DNA of 46,586 bases from Bacteroidetes bacterium MED-G20 (GTDB lineage: Bacteria; Bacteroidota; Bacteroidia; Flavobacteriales_D; Parvicellaceae): positions 1-46,586 of the forward strand of contig CAJIYZ010000030.1 of the NCBI GenBank assembly GCA_905181675.1, read 5' to 3'. Below are positions 8,665-17,995 of the stretch, piece by piece. The position numbers and the translations under genes were made by a program. Within the stretch, counting starts at the first letter, position 1. Every line of letters begins with the position of its first letter. The notes under the pieces were generated by a model that ran no database searches, had not been told where the DNA came from, and was given only the letters and a program-made list of their open reading frames with translations.

Positions 8665-9315
8665 TTGAAATACTCTCCTCTAGACATATATATATTTAAT
8701 AACAAATTTTTTTCAATTACTGAATCCGGATTTTGGGAGGAAACTAAAGAAGCAGAGATTACAGAACCTTCAAATATTGAAAATATTTATTTAGACAATC
8801 CATTCTTCACTTTAATTCCGGAAGAATTATCTGGCCATATCCCAATAGAAGAGAAAAAAAGATTTATTTCAGATGAAAAATTGGAACTAATTTATCTAGA
8901 AGATAAAATATCCAAATATCAAACTATAATTTATTGGGGAATTGATAAAGAAATTAAAAATGCAATTAAAAAGAATTTTCCTACTGCAAATTTGAAGCAT
9001 TTTTGTGAATCAATGATAATGTCCTCAAATTTTGATTTTCAAGTGAAATATTTCCTTGGTGAAGAATGTATTTATATTGCATCTTTTAACAATAAAAAAC
9101 TAGTATTGGTCAATAGATATAAAATTGAAAATAGTGAAGATTCACTGTACTTCATACTAAGTGTTGTTAAAGAATCAAAATTCATCAACGAATCATTTAA
9201 TATTGAACACAGCGGAATTGAAAACAAAAAATTAGTTTCTAAATTAAAAAGTGTTTTTCCTGAAATTATGATTAACTACAACCAACAATCTAATATTAAA
9301 AAAATTGTGATTTGA
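8665..9315 (+). CDS. DUF3822 family protein
   Basis: This 216-residue protein fits DUF3822, a Bacteroidota family with an actin/ASKHA-like look that is regularly found just before rsmD. Visible features are FFTLIPEEL, a central helical part, FNNKKLVLVNRY and a C-terminal HSGIENKKL-type segment. The start must be the TTG at 8665: an in-frame stop lies at 8653-8655, and no other start codon occurs before about residue 110. The stop overlaps the TTG start of rsmD by four bases (TTGA), so the two are likely translationally coupled. The function is unknown. Confidence 0.8.
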   Translation: MKYSPLDIYIFNNKFFSITESGFWEETKEAEITEPSNIENIYLDNPFFTLIPEELSGHIPIEEKKRFISDEKLELIYLEDKISKYQTIIYWGIDKEIKNAIKKNFPTANLKHFCESMIMSSNFDFQVKYFLGEECIYIASFNNKKLVLVNRYKIENSEDSLYFILSVVKESKFINESFNIEHSGIENKKLVSKLKSVFPEIMINYNQQSNIKKIVI

Positions 9316-9857
9316 GAATTATATCCGGGAAATATAAATCTATTCACATTCCATTTAACAAAAGCATTAAGGCTAGGCCAACGACAAGCTCTGCCAAAGA
9401 AGCTTTATTTAACATCTTAGAAAATAGAGACATTTTAACTGATTCTGAAGTATTAGACTTATTTTCTGGAACAGGAAGCATTGCCTATGAGTTTATTTCT
9501 AGAGGAGCCAAATCAGTCATCTGTGTTGACAAGCAAATTAACTCCATCAAATTTATAAGATCAATCGCCACTAAACATTCTATGAATATTTTAACCTTTA
9601 GAGCTGACGCGTTAAAATATATTTCAAAAAGCAAAAAGCAAAGCCTAGATATAATATTTGCTGACCCACCATATAATTTAGAAAATGTTCAGAAAATTCC
9701 TGAATTAATTTTAAATAGTGAAATTCTAAAAGAAGATGGCTTACTTATTTTAGAACATGGAAGAGACGTTAATTTTCAAGAATCCACTAACTTTATTGAA
9801 CAAAGAACGTATAGCAATGTTAACTTTTCTTTTTTTAAAATAATAAGTGAAAAATAA
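9312..9857 (+). CDS. rsmD: 16S rRNA (guanine(966)-N(2))-methyltransferase RsmD
   Basis: RsmD methylates G966 of 16S rRNA in the 30S subunit using S-adenosylmethionine. The 181-residue protein opens with MRIISGKYKS and ARPTTSSAKEALFNIL, has the SAM-binding loop LDLFSGTGSIAYE near residues 63-75, and the catalytic DPPY motif near residue 117. Its length matches the family. The start is TTG within the stop overlap of DUF3822, and the 3' end overlaps coaD by 11 bases. Confidence 0.93.
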   Translation: MRIISGKYKSIHIPFNKSIKARPTTSSAKEALFNILENRDILTDSEVLDLFSGTGSIAYEFISRGAKSVICVDKQINSIKFIRSIATKHSMNILTFRADALKYISKSKKQSLDIIFADPPYNLENVQKIPELILNSEILKEDGLLILEHGRDVNFQESTNFIEQRTYSNVNFSFFKIISEK

Positions 9858-10311
9858 AATTGGAATATTTCCTGGGTCTTTTGACCCAATAACATCTGGA
9901 CACAGACATATTATTATTAAAGCCTCTAAATTAGTTGATTTATTGATAGTAGCTATTGGTGATAACTCTTCAAAAAAAAGCTTTTACCCTGCAGAAAAGA
10001 GAAAAAAATGGGCCGAAAACACTTTCAAGAATTACGACAATATTTTAGTAAAAAAATACAGTGGTCTAACAATAAATTTTGCAGAAAAAGAAAATGCAGA
10101 ATTTATATTTAGAGGACTGCGTTCAACTTTAGACTTTGAATATGAAAAACAAATAGCTGAAACAAACTCAGTAATGAACAAGGAGATTGAAACCATTTTT
10201 ATACTATCAGATAGAAAATATGGGATGATTTCCTCATCAATTGTAAGAGAAATCATAAAAAACAATGGGGATATAAGTGAATTTGTTCCAAAAGAAGTAA
10301 AAATTTCTTAG
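9847..10311 (+). CDS. coaD: Phosphopantetheine adenylyltransferase CoaD
   Basis: CoaD transfers AMP from ATP to 4'-phosphopantetheine, the penultimate step of coenzyme A synthesis. The 154-residue protein shows the nucleotidyltransferase motif PGSFDPITSGH near the N-terminus, the conserved FRGLRSTLDFEYE segment, and the ISSSIVRE motif near the end. The start is GTG, overlapping rsmD by 11 bases, giving MKNKIGIFPGSF. The order DUF3822-rsmD-coaD is a familiar Bacteroidota arrangement. Confidence 0.95.
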   Translation: MKNKIGIFPGSFDPITSGHRHIIIKASKLVDLLIVAIGDNSSKKSFYPAEKRKKWAENTFKNYDNILVKKYSGLTINFAEKENAEFIFRGLRSTLDFEYEKQIAETNSVMNKEIETIFILSDRKYGMISSSIVREIIKNNGDISEFVPKEVKIS

Positions 10312-10313
10312 CC

Positions 10314-11780
10314 ATGAATAGGCTAATACCAACACTTTTAATAATAGTTTTTTGCACAAAAATAGCTTTCTGCACCACTCTTAATATTTATGCGCCGGCA
10401 TATAAGAATCAACTCATAACATGGAAAAAAAAGATTGACTATATCACCAATAAAAACGAGATTATTGGCCATGAAATAATTGATTCAAGTGGTTATGTGA
10501 AATTGTATTTTGATTTCACACAGACTGAACTTACAGAAATCTCCATAGGAAGATCTCACGGCATGTTGTATGTAGACACTTCAAATTATCAATACAATCT
10601 TTATTTTCCTAATGACACAATTATTGACAAAGCCTCATTAAAAAAATCGGAAATTCAGATTATATTCTTAAATCTAGAGAAGGACAACATCAATAGTTTA
10701 ATTTTAGATTTTAATAATCAATTAGACTTTTTTCTTTATGGAGACACTAATAAGATTATTAGGATGGCTAAACATAGCAATGAATTCCAAGACAGTCTTA
10801 ACAGCTTTAAAATATTCTTAAGCGATCGTTACAGTTCCAGAAAAATTAAATACTTACATAACTATATAAGATATGAGGTAGCAATATTAGAGCAGTTAGC
10901 TCACCAAAACAAAGGAGATTACTTCAAAGCATATCTTTATGAAAATTATTTAAAAAGAAATAATGTAAACTACCAAAATGATGCATATATGCAGTTTTTC
11001 AACCTTTTCTTCAGAGATGTATTTAAGGTTGGCGGAATTGATCTTAACGATCAAATAAAGTTTGCAATAAACAACTACAATGAATTAGAAAAACTTACTG
11101 AAATCATTCAGTCTTGCAAGTATTTTTCATCACCCCAACTTTCAGAACTTGCAATTATTAAAGGGCTTTTTGACGCTTATAAATCCCCAAGCTATGACCC
11201 TGAAAACATATTGTCTTTTTTAAGGAAAATAACTATCGAAAGCAAATGGCAACAGCACAAGACTTTGGCAAATAACTGTCATAACGAACTTACCAAATTC
11301 TCTACTGGGTCCCCTTGTCCAAGTCTAATTGTAATAAATCAAAAAAAGGAAAAAATTAAAATTCACGAACTGAAAGGTAAATATACTTATGTTAATTTTT
11401 TTGCGACATGGAACTATAAAAGCTTGCATGAAATGGAGATTATTAATCAATTTAATGAGAATTACAGTTTTGTAAATTACATTTCAATTAACCTTGACTA
11501 TAATTTAGAAAATTATGAGAATTTTATAAAGTCAAACTCAAACTACCAGTGGTCTATTGTTTACCCACTAAACAAGCAAAAAATAATAGATGATTTTCAA
11601 TTAGACCATCTCCCAACTCATTTATTAATTGACCCTGATGGAAATATTTCTCAATTTCCCGCCCTTGCTACAAGCCCACTATCAAAAGGTTATAAAAGCT
11701 CAACAATTGACAAAGTATTTTTCACTATTGAAAAAAATAGCAAGGTGAAGCAATCGTTTAATATCGGAAAAAAAGATTAG
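10314..11780 (+). CDS. Exported protein with thioredoxin/TlpA-like domain lacking CXXC
   Basis: The 488-residue product has a signal peptide (MNRLIPTLLIIVFCTKIAFC). A long helical region follows that resembles the N-terminal part of Bacteroidota TlpA/ResA-type proteins. From about residue 335 there is a thioredoxin-like domain with GSPCPSLIVI, GKYTYVNFFATW, then DHLPTHLLIDPDGNI containing the cis-proline Pro. The redox motif after FFATW reads NYKSLHE, so both catalytic cysteines are missing and the protein cannot act as an ordinary thiol oxidoreductase. It follows coaD by two bases. A binding or structural role is more likely than redox chemistry; this is inference. Confidence 0.8.
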   Translation: MNRLIPTLLIIVFCTKIAFCTTLNIYAPAYKNQLITWKKKIDYITNKNEIIGHEIIDSSGYVKLYFDFTQTELTEISIGRSHGMLYVDTSNYQYNLYFPNDTIIDKASLKKSEIQIIFLNLEKDNINSLILDFNNQLDFFLYGDTNKIIRMAKHSNEFQDSLNSFKIFLSDRYSSRKIKYLHNYIRYEVAILEQLAHQNKGDYFKAYLYENYLKRNNVNYQNDAYMQFFNLFFRDVFKVGGIDLNDQIKFAINNYNELEKLTEIIQSCKYFSSPQLSELAIIKGLFDAYKSPSYDPENILSFLRKITIESKWQQHKTLANNCHNELTKFSTGSPCPSLIVINQKKEKIKIHELKGKYTYVNFFATWNYKSLHEMEIINQFNENYSFVNYISINLDYNLENYENFIKSNSNYQWSIVYPLNKQKIIDDFQLDHLPTHLLIDPDGNISQFPALATSPLSKGYKSSTIDKVFFTIEKNSKVKQSFNIGKKD

Positions 11781-12361
11781 ACATGTAAAGATTTCCAAAC
11801 TTCCTTTATAGATTTAAAGGAAGTATTGGACTTTTCAATTGACTCATCCAAAGAAAGCCATTCTACTCTTTCAATACCCTCCTCTATTTGAGGCGAAACA
11901 TTATCAGAGCCTGAGTAAGTCATTTCATACCAATTAGTTCTTTTAATAATTTTTTTTAAATTCTCCGTATAGGTATGAAAAGAAACATAGATTAGTTTCT
12001 CAATTTTGAGAAAAGAATCTAACCCACACTCCTCCTGAACTTCTCTTACAGCAGCAGTTTCAAAATCCTCTAGCTTTTCTAACTTGCCTTTTGGAAGGTC
12101 CCAAATGCCATTTCTGTAAATCCAAAGGTATTTTGAGTTCATTTTCACAACACCACCAGATGCCTCGATAAAGCTGTAATCAGAATACCAGTTCTGAATA
12201 CTTTTAAGGGGATCAGAGGTTAAATGATTAAAATGAAACTTACTATTTTTATTGAAAACTGAAACTTCAGAAAGGTGATTAATATTTAAAGAATTAGTAA
12301 TACTTTTTTTTGGAGAAAAAATGATCTCACTTTTGCTATCAAAAACTTTATAAATTTGCAC
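11777..12361 (-). CDS. Nudix hydrolase
   Basis: This is a Nudix pyrophosphohydrolase of 194 residues. The Nudix box is complete: a Gly, five residues, Glu, seven residues, then REVQEECGL, near residues 105-127, preceded by WDLPK. The substrate cannot be told from the sequence; nucleoside diphosphate derivatives are typical. I placed the start at the GTG at 12361 (MQIYKVFDSKSEIIF), which fits family members that open with YKVF. A longer frame to 12418 would run into pyrE on the other strand. It overlaps the convergent thioredoxin-like gene by four bases, and its start is one base from the pyrE start. Confidence 0.85.
   Translation of the reverse strand: MQIYKVFDSKSEIIFSPKKSITNSLNINHLSEVSVFNKNSKFHFNHLTSDPLKSIQNWYSDYSFIEASGGVVKMNSKYLWIYRNGIWDLPKGKLEKLEDFETAAVREVQEECGLDSFLKIEKLIYVSFHTYTENLKKIIKRTNWYEMTYSGSDNVSPQIEEGIERVEWLSLDESIEKSNTSFKSIKEVWKSLHV
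11799..11824. terminator. Perfect 10-bp hairpin inside the Nudix gene 3' end
   Basis: ACTTCCTTTA (11799-11808) and TAAAGGAAGT (11815-11824) are perfectly complementary with a six-base loop. The hairpin starts 19 bases after the stop of the thioredoxin-like gene, inside the coding region of the convergent Nudix gene. No strong T-run follows on either strand, so termination is only a proposal. Confidence 0.4.
12351..12358 (+). promoter_or_regulatory. -7 promoter element TAAATTTG of pyrE (leaderless transcript likely)
   Basis: TAAATTTG matches TAnnTTTG and ends only four bases before the pyrE ATG at 12363. A possible -33 TTG lies at 12333-12335. Bacteroidota transcripts usually start a few bases after this element, which would place the transcription start at or next to the ATG. 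Confidence 0.5.
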
Positions 12362-12362
12362 A

Positions 12363-13007
12363 ATGAATAGTTCTAAAAATAATGCTGCTAAAGTAGCTGA
12401 TTTTCTTTTACAAATCAACGCAGTAAAATTACAACCATCTAATCCTTTTAAGTGGGCGTCTGGATGGAATTCCCCAATCTATTGTGACAACAGAAAAATT
12501 CTAGCATATCCCAAGATTAGAAAATTTATTAAAAATGAATTTATTAATCTAATCCAAGAATTTGACACGCCTACATGTATAGCGGGAGTTGCTACAGGAG
12601 GAATTGCAATTGGAGCAATTGTTGCTGAAGAACTTGGACTTCCATTTTGTTATGTGCGATCTGAATCTAAATCTCATGGAATGAAAAACAATATTGAGGG
12701 AGATTTAAAAAAAGAGGATAAAGTTTTTGTAATTGAAGATCTAATTTCATCTGGAAAAAGCAGTATTAAAGCTATAAGAGATTTAAAAAAATTTGGTGTA
12801 GAAATCACTGGATTAGGAGCAATTTTTACCTATGGATTTGAAGTGTCTGAAAATAATTTTTCAGAAGAATCGTGCCTATTTAAAACATTATCAAACTACT
12901 CAATTTTACTAGACACAGCTCTAAAAAACAATTATATTTCTGACAAAGAACTAGAGACATTAGTTCAATGGAGAAATTCTCCTTCTACATGGACACCAAA
13001 TGCTTAA
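12363..13007 (+). CDS. pyrE: Orotate phosphoribosyltransferase PyrE
   Basis: PyrE joins orotate to PRPP to make orotidine 5'-phosphate in de novo pyrimidine synthesis. The 214-residue protein shows FKWASGWNSPIYCDNRK near residues 28-44, the catalytic-loop lysines (RSESKSHGMKN), and the PRPP-binding motif VFVIEDLISSGKSS near 121-134, where the usual threonine is a serine. The length is normal for the family. It overlaps the SRPBCC gene by eight bases; the pyrE-SRPBCC-birA neighbourhood is typical of Bacteroidota. Confidence 0.95.
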   Translation: MNSSKNNAAKVADFLLQINAVKLQPSNPFKWASGWNSPIYCDNRKILAYPKIRKFIKNEFINLIQEFDTPTCIAGVATGGIAIGAIVAEELGLPFCYVRSESKSHGMKNNIEGDLKKEDKVFVIEDLISSGKSSIKAIRDLKKFGVEITGLGAIFTYGFEVSENNFSEESCLFKTLSNYSILLDTALKNNYISDKELETLVQWRNSPSTWTPNA

Positions 13008-13407
13008 AATAAAAAGTGATCAGTTTACGGTCAATGGTAAGCAATCTGATTGTATTGAATTTCTTTCAGATTTAAATAATTATAAAAACCTATTTCCAAA
13101 AGATAAAATTAAAAATTGGAAATCTGAAAAAGATTATTGTGAGTTTAACTTGCAGAATGCATACACATTAAAAATTCTAAAAAAATCTGTGGTAGAAAAT
13201 ATTGTTTTTCTTGAAAGTGGTGAAAAATCTCCTTTTACATTTGAAATTAAAATAGAAATTAATGAGAAAAGCAAAAATATTTGCACTGCTCACATTGAAA
13301 GTGAAGCAAATGTTAGTGCTCTTTTGAAAACAATTATTGGAAAACCTTTAAACGAGCTATTTAACCATATGGCTTCCAAAATTGAAGAATCTATATCGAA
13401 AGATTAA
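13000..13407 (+). CDS. SRPBCC (START-like) family protein
   Basis: This small cytoplasmic protein of 135 residues has no signal peptide. The pattern (FTVNGKQSDCIEFLSDLNNY near the start, alternating strands, then a long C-terminal helix with LNELFNHMASKIEES) fits the SRPBCC ligand-binding fold seen next to pyrE in many Bacteroidota. The ligand is unknown. Its last 17 bases overlap the end of the convergent birA gene. Confidence 0.75.
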   Translation: MLKIKSDQFTVNGKQSDCIEFLSDLNNYKNLFPKDKIKNWKSEKDYCEFNLQNAYTLKILKKSVVENIVFLESGEKSPFTFEIKIEINEKSKNICTAHIESEANVSALLKTIIGKPLNELFNHMASKIEESISKD

Positions 13408-14140
13408 CTTCCTTAATATCAAAAGACTTTTTGTTTCCATTCTCCAACTCTAAAACCATTTTACCGTATGAATCTACTTTAATTAATTTCCCTTTGAAAT
13501 TAATTTTATTTTTTTGATAAATACTCCATTGATTATGGTTTAATAAAAAGCTATGATATTGACGGTCAATGTCTAGAAAATCAAAATTTCTTAGGTTATC
13601 AAAGCCCGTATCTAAGCTTGAGCAAAGGGAATTTAAAACTGAATTTAAATTATAATTTAGAGAAGTTAAATTCTTAAGACTTGAAGCATTGTCAATTGAA
13701 GAAAAAACAACTTGATTAACGTTTAATCCAATCCCAATTATGGAAGATAATAATTTCTCGTTTTTCCATTGATTCTCAATTAAAACACCTGCTATCTTAC
13801 GGCTATTTACTAAAATATCATTGGGCCATTTAATTGAAACCTCTAACCCTATAATTTTCTCAACACACTTTCTTATTGACAAAGCAATGGACTTACTTAG
13901 GAAGAAAAGATTTTGAGAATTTAAAAAAGAAGAATCAAAATAGATACTAATCAACAAGTTTAATCCATTGTCAGATTTCCAAAACGAAGTCCTCTGACCC
14001 TTTCCATGCGTCTGAAAACCTGCCATTATTACAGTTCCAAAACTTATTTTAGTTTCTTTAATTAGTTTGGCAGTATAATTGTTAGTAGAATCAACAGAAC
14101 TAAGTTTTATAATTTGATTACCTATCAATTGATTTTTCAT
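13391..14140 (-). CDS. birA: Biotin--[acetyl-CoA-carboxylase] ligase
   Basis: This enzyme activates biotin with ATP and attaches it to carboxylase carrier protein. The 249-residue sequence starts directly with the catalytic domain. It shows SSVDSTNNYTAKLI, the GKGQRTSFW loop (the GRGRRGR-type biotinyl-AMP motif), KWPNDI and KIAGVLIEN, then a small C-terminal SH3-like domain. The N-terminal DNA-binding domain of E. coli BirA is absent, so this should be a ligase without repressor activity. It is divergent from rsfS. Confidence 0.93.
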   Translation of the reverse strand: MKNQLIGNQIIKLSSVDSTNNYTAKLIKETKISFGTVIMAGFQTHGKGQRTSFWKSDNGLNLLISIYFDSSFLNSQNLFFLSKSIALSIRKCVEKIIGLEVSIKWPNDILVNSRKIAGVLIENQWKNEKLLSSIIGIGLNVNQVVFSSIDNASSLKNLTSLNYNLNSVLNSLCSSLDTGFDNLRNFDFLDIDRQYHSFLLNHNQWSIYQKNKINFKGKLIKVDSYGKMVLELENGNKKSFDIKEVNLSI

Positions 14141-14196
14141 TTAAATAAATAAACGACAAACAATTCAACAAATCAAATGAATTAACCATAATTAGT

Positions 14197-14204
14197 TAGT
14201 TTTG
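14197..14204 (+). promoter_or_regulatory. -7 promoter element TAGTTTTG of rsfS-ftsH
   Basis: TAGTTTTG matches TAnnTTTG and ends 42 bases before the rsfS ATG. It probably starts the rsfS-ftsH-cdsA-psd transcript. Confidence 0.5.
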
Positions 14205-14246
14205 CAGTCAATTCAGATTAGTCTGAATATTATAATAATTAGTAAC

Positions 14247-14588
14247 ATGCAACTAAAAGAAACAATAGTAGAAGGTCTGAAAGATGGAAAAGCTAGGGAT
14301 GTTGTGTGTATTGATATGAGAAAAGTAAATGGTTCTATTTGCGATTATTTTATAATTGCTCACGGAGATTCTGCAACACATATTGATGGAATAAACAGAT
14401 CTGTTTACAAAAGATGTGTTAAAGACCTAAATGAAAAACCTTGGAAGGAAGAAGGAAAAGGAAATAACGAATGGATTCTTATGGACTACGTTGATGTCGT
14501 AGCTCATATTTTTTATAAAGAAACTAGATCTATTTACAATATTGAAGATCTTTGGGGAGATGGTCCAGTTAAAGAATACTTAACATAA
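14247..14588 (+). CDS. rsfS: Ribosome silencing factor RsfS
   Basis: RsfS binds ribosomal protein L14 and blocks 50S-30S joining when nutrients are short. I chose the ATG at 14247 (113 residues, MQLKETIVEGL), which gives the usual length; the longer frame from 14202 would start inside the promoter element. Conserved features are the DYFIIAHGDSATHIDGI segment, the EGKGNNEWILMDYVDVVAHIF core and the C-terminal YNIEDLWGD. The 10-base gap to ftsH suggests one transcript; rsfS-ftsH adjacency is common in Bacteroidota. Confidence 0.93.
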   Translation: MQLKETIVEGLKDGKARDVVCIDMRKVNGSICDYFIIAHGDSATHIDGINRSVYKRCVKDLNEKPWKEEGKGNNEWILMDYVDVVAHIFYKETRSIYNIEDLWGDGPVKEYLT

Positions 14589-14598
14589 CTATATATAT

Positions 14599-16620
14599 AT
14601 GTCAAATAATAACAAAAAAAAAATCAAAGGAAATTTACCCAAGTTTAATTTCTACTGGGTATACGGAATTGTAGCGGTAATACTAATTTTAATAAACGTT
14701 TTGAACCCAGGAAATACTAGTGGTGAAAAAACAAGCTATTCAGAATTTAAATCTTTTGTTGACAACAAACAAGTTAAAGAAATTGTAGTAATCAATAAGA
14801 AAGAAGCTAGAGTTTATATTTTTCCTGACCAATTAGACCAACCCCCACATAAGGACAAAAATTTTCCTAAAAATGGTGTGTTTGGCCCAAACAATGGTCC
14901 ACATTATAATTTTAATATACCAAATAACGAAAGTTTCTCTGCCTATTTAGAAGAAGCCCAAAAAGAATATGCAAGAAAAAATCTGACTTTAATATACGAC
15001 TATGTTGAAGAAGAAAATTTTGGCAGAGACATATTAAGCTGGATTATATTCTTCGGAATTATGATTGCAGTTTGGTCTTTCATTATGAAAAGAGTTTCTG
15101 GCGGTGGCGGTGGCGCAGGAGGACAAATATTTAACATAGGAAAGTCAAAAGCTCAAATGTTTGGGCAGGGAAAGTCTACCAATGTTACTTTTGATAATGT
15201 AGCAGGTCTTGAAGAAGCTAAAGAAGAAGTAAAGGAAATTGTTGATTTTTTAAAAACTCCTAAAAAATACACTGCATTAGGTGCAAAAATACCAAAGGGT
15301 GCACTTTTAGTAGGACCTCCAGGTACTGGAAAAACATTAATTGCTAAAGCTGTTGCTGGTGAAGCCAAAGTTCCTTTTTTCTCACTTTCTGGTTCTGATT
15401 TTGTGGAAATGTTTGTTGGTGTAGGTGCTTCTAGAGTAAGAGATCTTTTTAAACAAGCTAAAGAAAAAGCACCTTGCATAATTTTCATAGATGAAATAGA
15501 CGCAATTGGAAGAGCAAGAGGGAAAAATCCGAATATGGGTTCTAACGATGAAAGAGAAAACACACTTAACCAATTATTAACTGAAATGGATGGCTTTGGA
15601 ACTAACTCAGGTGTTATTATTCTGGCCGCTACCAATAGAGCCGATGTTTTAGATCGAGCTCTTATGAGAGCCGGAAGGTTTGATAGACAAATCTATGTTG
15701 ATATGCCAGATCTTAATGAAAGAAAAGAAATTTTTGATGTGCATTTAAAACCTCTTAAATTAGGGCAAAAACTAGACAGAGACTTTTTAGCTAGACAAAC
15801 ACCTGGATTCAGTGGTGCGGATATTGCCAATATTTGTAATGAAGCTGCCCTTATTGCTGCAAGAAAGAAAAAAACTAGTGTTCAAAAACAAGACTTTTTA
15901 GATGCAGTAGATAGAATTATTGGTGGTCTAGAGAAGAAAAATAAAATAATAACAAAACAAGAAAAGAAAACAATTGCATACCATGAATCTGGACACGCAA
16001 CAGTAAGTTGGATGTTAGAGCATGCTAATCCACTAGTTAAAGTAACAATAGTTCCAAGAGGAAGAAGCTTAGGTGCAGCCTGGTACTTACCCGAGGAACG
16101 TTCTTTAACAACAACAGAACAGATTTTAGATGAGATGTGCGCAGCACTTGGTGGAAGAGCTGCAGAATCAGTTATTTTCAATAAAATATCTACTGGTGCA
16201 TTGAGCGATTTAGAAAAAGTAACCAAGCAAGCAATGGCCATGGTTACAATTTATGGGCTAGATGAAAAAATTGGCAATGTTTCTTATTACGATTCGCAAA
16301 ATCAAGGATATGGATTTACCAAACCTTACTCGGAGGAAACTGCTAAAATAATCGATCAAGAAATCAAAAAGATAATTGATACTCAGTATGAAAGAGCTAA
16401 GGCAATTCTTAAAAAACACGAAGACAAACTTCATCAACTAGCTAGCAAATTACTTGAGTCAGAAGTTATTTTCAAAGAAGATTTGGAAGTCATTTTCGGA
16501 AAAAGACCATTTGAAAAAGAGGTTATTGAAGAAAAAGCTAAAGCTCCAGCAAAAAAACCAAAAAAGGTTATTAAAAAAGTAGCATCAGAAAAAAAACCAA
16601 GCTCAAAAAAATCTGCCTAA
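14599..16620 (+). CDS. ftsH: ATP-dependent zinc metalloprotease FtsH
   Basis: FtsH is a membrane-bound AAA+ protease that removes misfolded membrane and regulatory proteins. The 673-residue protein has one membrane helix near residues 18-36, a periplasmic domain, a second helix near 145-165, and a glycine-rich linker. The Walker A motif GPPGTGKT is at 239-246, followed by Walker B IIFIDEID. The zinc site HESGH is at 462-466. The C-terminal 25 residues are a lysine/alanine/proline tail. It is followed by cdsA and psd on the same strand. Confidence 0.97.
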   Translation: MSNNNKKKIKGNLPKFNFYWVYGIVAVILILINVLNPGNTSGEKTSYSEFKSFVDNKQVKEIVVINKKEARVYIFPDQLDQPPHKDKNFPKNGVFGPNNGPHYNFNIPNNESFSAYLEEAQKEYARKNLTLIYDYVEEENFGRDILSWIIFFGIMIAVWSFIMKRVSGGGGGAGGQIFNIGKSKAQMFGQGKSTNVTFDNVAGLEEAKEEVKEIVDFLKTPKKYTALGAKIPKGALLVGPPGTGKTLIAKAVAGEAKVPFFSLSGSDFVEMFVGVGASRVRDLFKQAKEKAPCIIFIDEIDAIGRARGKNPNMGSNDERENTLNQLLTEMDGFGTNSGVIILAATNRADVLDRALMRAGRFDRQIYVDMPDLNERKEIFDVHLKPLKLGQKLDRDFLARQTPGFSGADIANICNEAALIAARKKKTSVQKQDFLDAVDRIIGGLEKKNKIITKQEKKTIAYHESGHATVSWMLEHANPLVKVTIVPRGRSLGAAWYLPEERSLTTTEQILDEMCAALGGRAAESVIFNKISTGALSDLEKVTKQAMAMVTIYGLDEKIGNVSYYDSQNQGYGFTKPYSEETAKIIDQEIKKIIDTQYERAKAILKKHEDKLHQLASKLLESEVIFKEDLEVIFGKRPFEKEVIEEKAKAPAKKPKKVIKKVASEKKPSSKKSA

Positions 16621-16668
16621 TTTATTTTAGGACTAAAGTTTCTTACTTTTAAATTTTATTATTGTAAA

Positions 16669-17322
16669 ATGAGTGAGTTTTCCAAAAGAATAATATCTGG
16701 TATTTTATATGTGATTGTTCTATGGGGAGCAACAAGCTATTCTCAAATCTCCTATTGTATATTATTTATTATTCTATGTTCAATATGTCTTTTCGAAATG
16801 TGGATTTTAAGAAAAGGGAAATCTAAAATAATTCCATTTATCTATGTTTTAACCCCATTTTTCATAGTTCAACTAATTGGATTTACTGACCAGTATTATC
16901 CTTCCAAAGAATTTGATCCCTCACCAATTCTTATACTTTTTCTACTAACTTGGGTTTTTGATTCATTTGCATACATAATAGGGTCAAAATTTGGAAAAAA
17001 TAGAATTATGTCTAAAATATCTCCTAAAAAATCTTGGGAAGGGTTTATTGGAGGAATGGTGTTTACAGTTTTATCTGTATATTTAATAACTAAGTTTTTT
17101 GATACTTTTTCAATTAATTTCTTAATATTATTAGCGTTAATTGTGCCTTTTACTGCTACAGCAGGTGATTTTATAGAGTCTCATTACAAAAGAGAAGCTG
17201 GAGTTAAAGACTCTGGAAATTTAATTCCAGGACATGGAGGGTTTTTAGACAGAATGGATGCCCTTATGATCTCGATTCCTGTTTTATATCTATTAATAAA
17301 TTTATTAAATGAAAATACATAA
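16669..17322 (+). CDS. cdsA: Phosphatidate cytidylyltransferase CdsA
   Basis: CdsA makes CDP-diacylglycerol from phosphatidic acid and CTP in the inner membrane. The protein is 217 residues with five or six hydrophobic segments. It carries KKSWEGFIGG and the CDP-diglyceride synthase signature VKDSGNLIPGHGGFLDRMDA near the C-terminus. It is shorter than the E. coli enzyme (285 residues) because N-terminal helices are fewer, which is usual in this phylum. It overlaps psd by 14 bases, so precursor synthesis and phosphatidylethanolamine formation are coupled. Confidence 0.95.
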   Translation: MSEFSKRIISGILYVIVLWGATSYSQISYCILFIILCSICLFEMWILRKGKSKIIPFIYVLTPFFIVQLIGFTDQYYPSKEFDPSPILILFLLTWVFDSFAYIIGSKFGKNRIMSKISPKKSWEGFIGGMVFTVLSVYLITKFFDTFSINFLILLALIVPFTATAGDFIESHYKREAGVKDSGNLIPGHGGFLDRMDALMISIPVLYLLINLLNENT

Positions 17323-17962
17323 AGAAGGCTACCCGACAATATTAATAGCTCTAGCACTTATTGGACTAATTAACTTCCTAAGTTTTAACTACCTCTCATA
17401 TATACTAATAAAGATATCAGTTCTTTTGGTCAGTTTAATATTTTTTTACTTAATTCTACATTTTTTTAGAAATCCTACTAGAGACGTTAAAATAAATAAT
17501 AAACATATAATTGCTCCAAGCGATGGTAAACTAGTGGTAGTTGAAGAGGTTTTTGAAAATGAATTTTTAAAAGAAGATTGCACCCAATTAAGTATATTTA
17601 TGTCACCATTAAACGTTCACAAACAGTGGTATCCTGTCAATGGAGAAGTCATTTACAGTAAGAACCACGATGGAAAATACTTAGTTGCATGGCACCCTAA
17701 GTCAAGCTTGGAAAATGAGAGGTCAACCATAGTAATTCAAACAAAAGAAAATCAAAAGATATTATTCCGACAAATTGCTGGTGCGGTAGCAAGAAGAATT
17801 TGCAACTACTCTTCAAAAGGGGACAAAGTAGATCAAAACATGGAAGCAGGTTTTATAAAATTTGGCTCAAGAATTGATGTTTTTATACCTAAAAGCAGTA
17901 AAATAAAAGTTTCTCTAAATGATATTATAATTGGAGGTGAAACTGTTCTTGCAGAGATGTGA
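17309..17962 (+). CDS. psd: Phosphatidylserine decarboxylase
   Basis: This enzyme converts phosphatidylserine to phosphatidylethanolamine using a pyruvoyl group made by self-cleavage. The 217-residue form has two N-terminal membrane helices (about 10-50), then FFRNPTRD, IAPSDGKLVVVEE, MSPLNVHKQW and HPKSSLENER. The processing site is the Gly-Ser in IKFGSRIDVF near residue 188, giving the small alpha chain. Length and motifs fit the short (type II) Psd family. It follows cdsA with an overlap. Confidence 0.95.
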   Translation: MKIHKEGYPTILIALALIGLINFLSFNYLSYILIKISVLLVSLIFFYLILHFFRNPTRDVKINNKHIIAPSDGKLVVVEEVFENEFLKEDCTQLSIFMSPLNVHKQWYPVNGEVIYSKNHDGKYLVAWHPKSSLENERSTIVIQTKENQKILFRQIAGAVARRICNYSSKGDKVDQNMEAGFIKFGSRIDVFIPKSSKIKVSLNDIIIGGETVLAEM

Positions 17963-17995
17963 ATTAACTAATTATAAAGGATTAAAAATAATTAT

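Noticed and set aside
15153..15635. Long antisense frame (160 codons) within ftsH.
   Set aside because: It lies entirely in the conserved AAA domain of FtsH, has no recognisable protein features and no promoter; it is a shadow frame.
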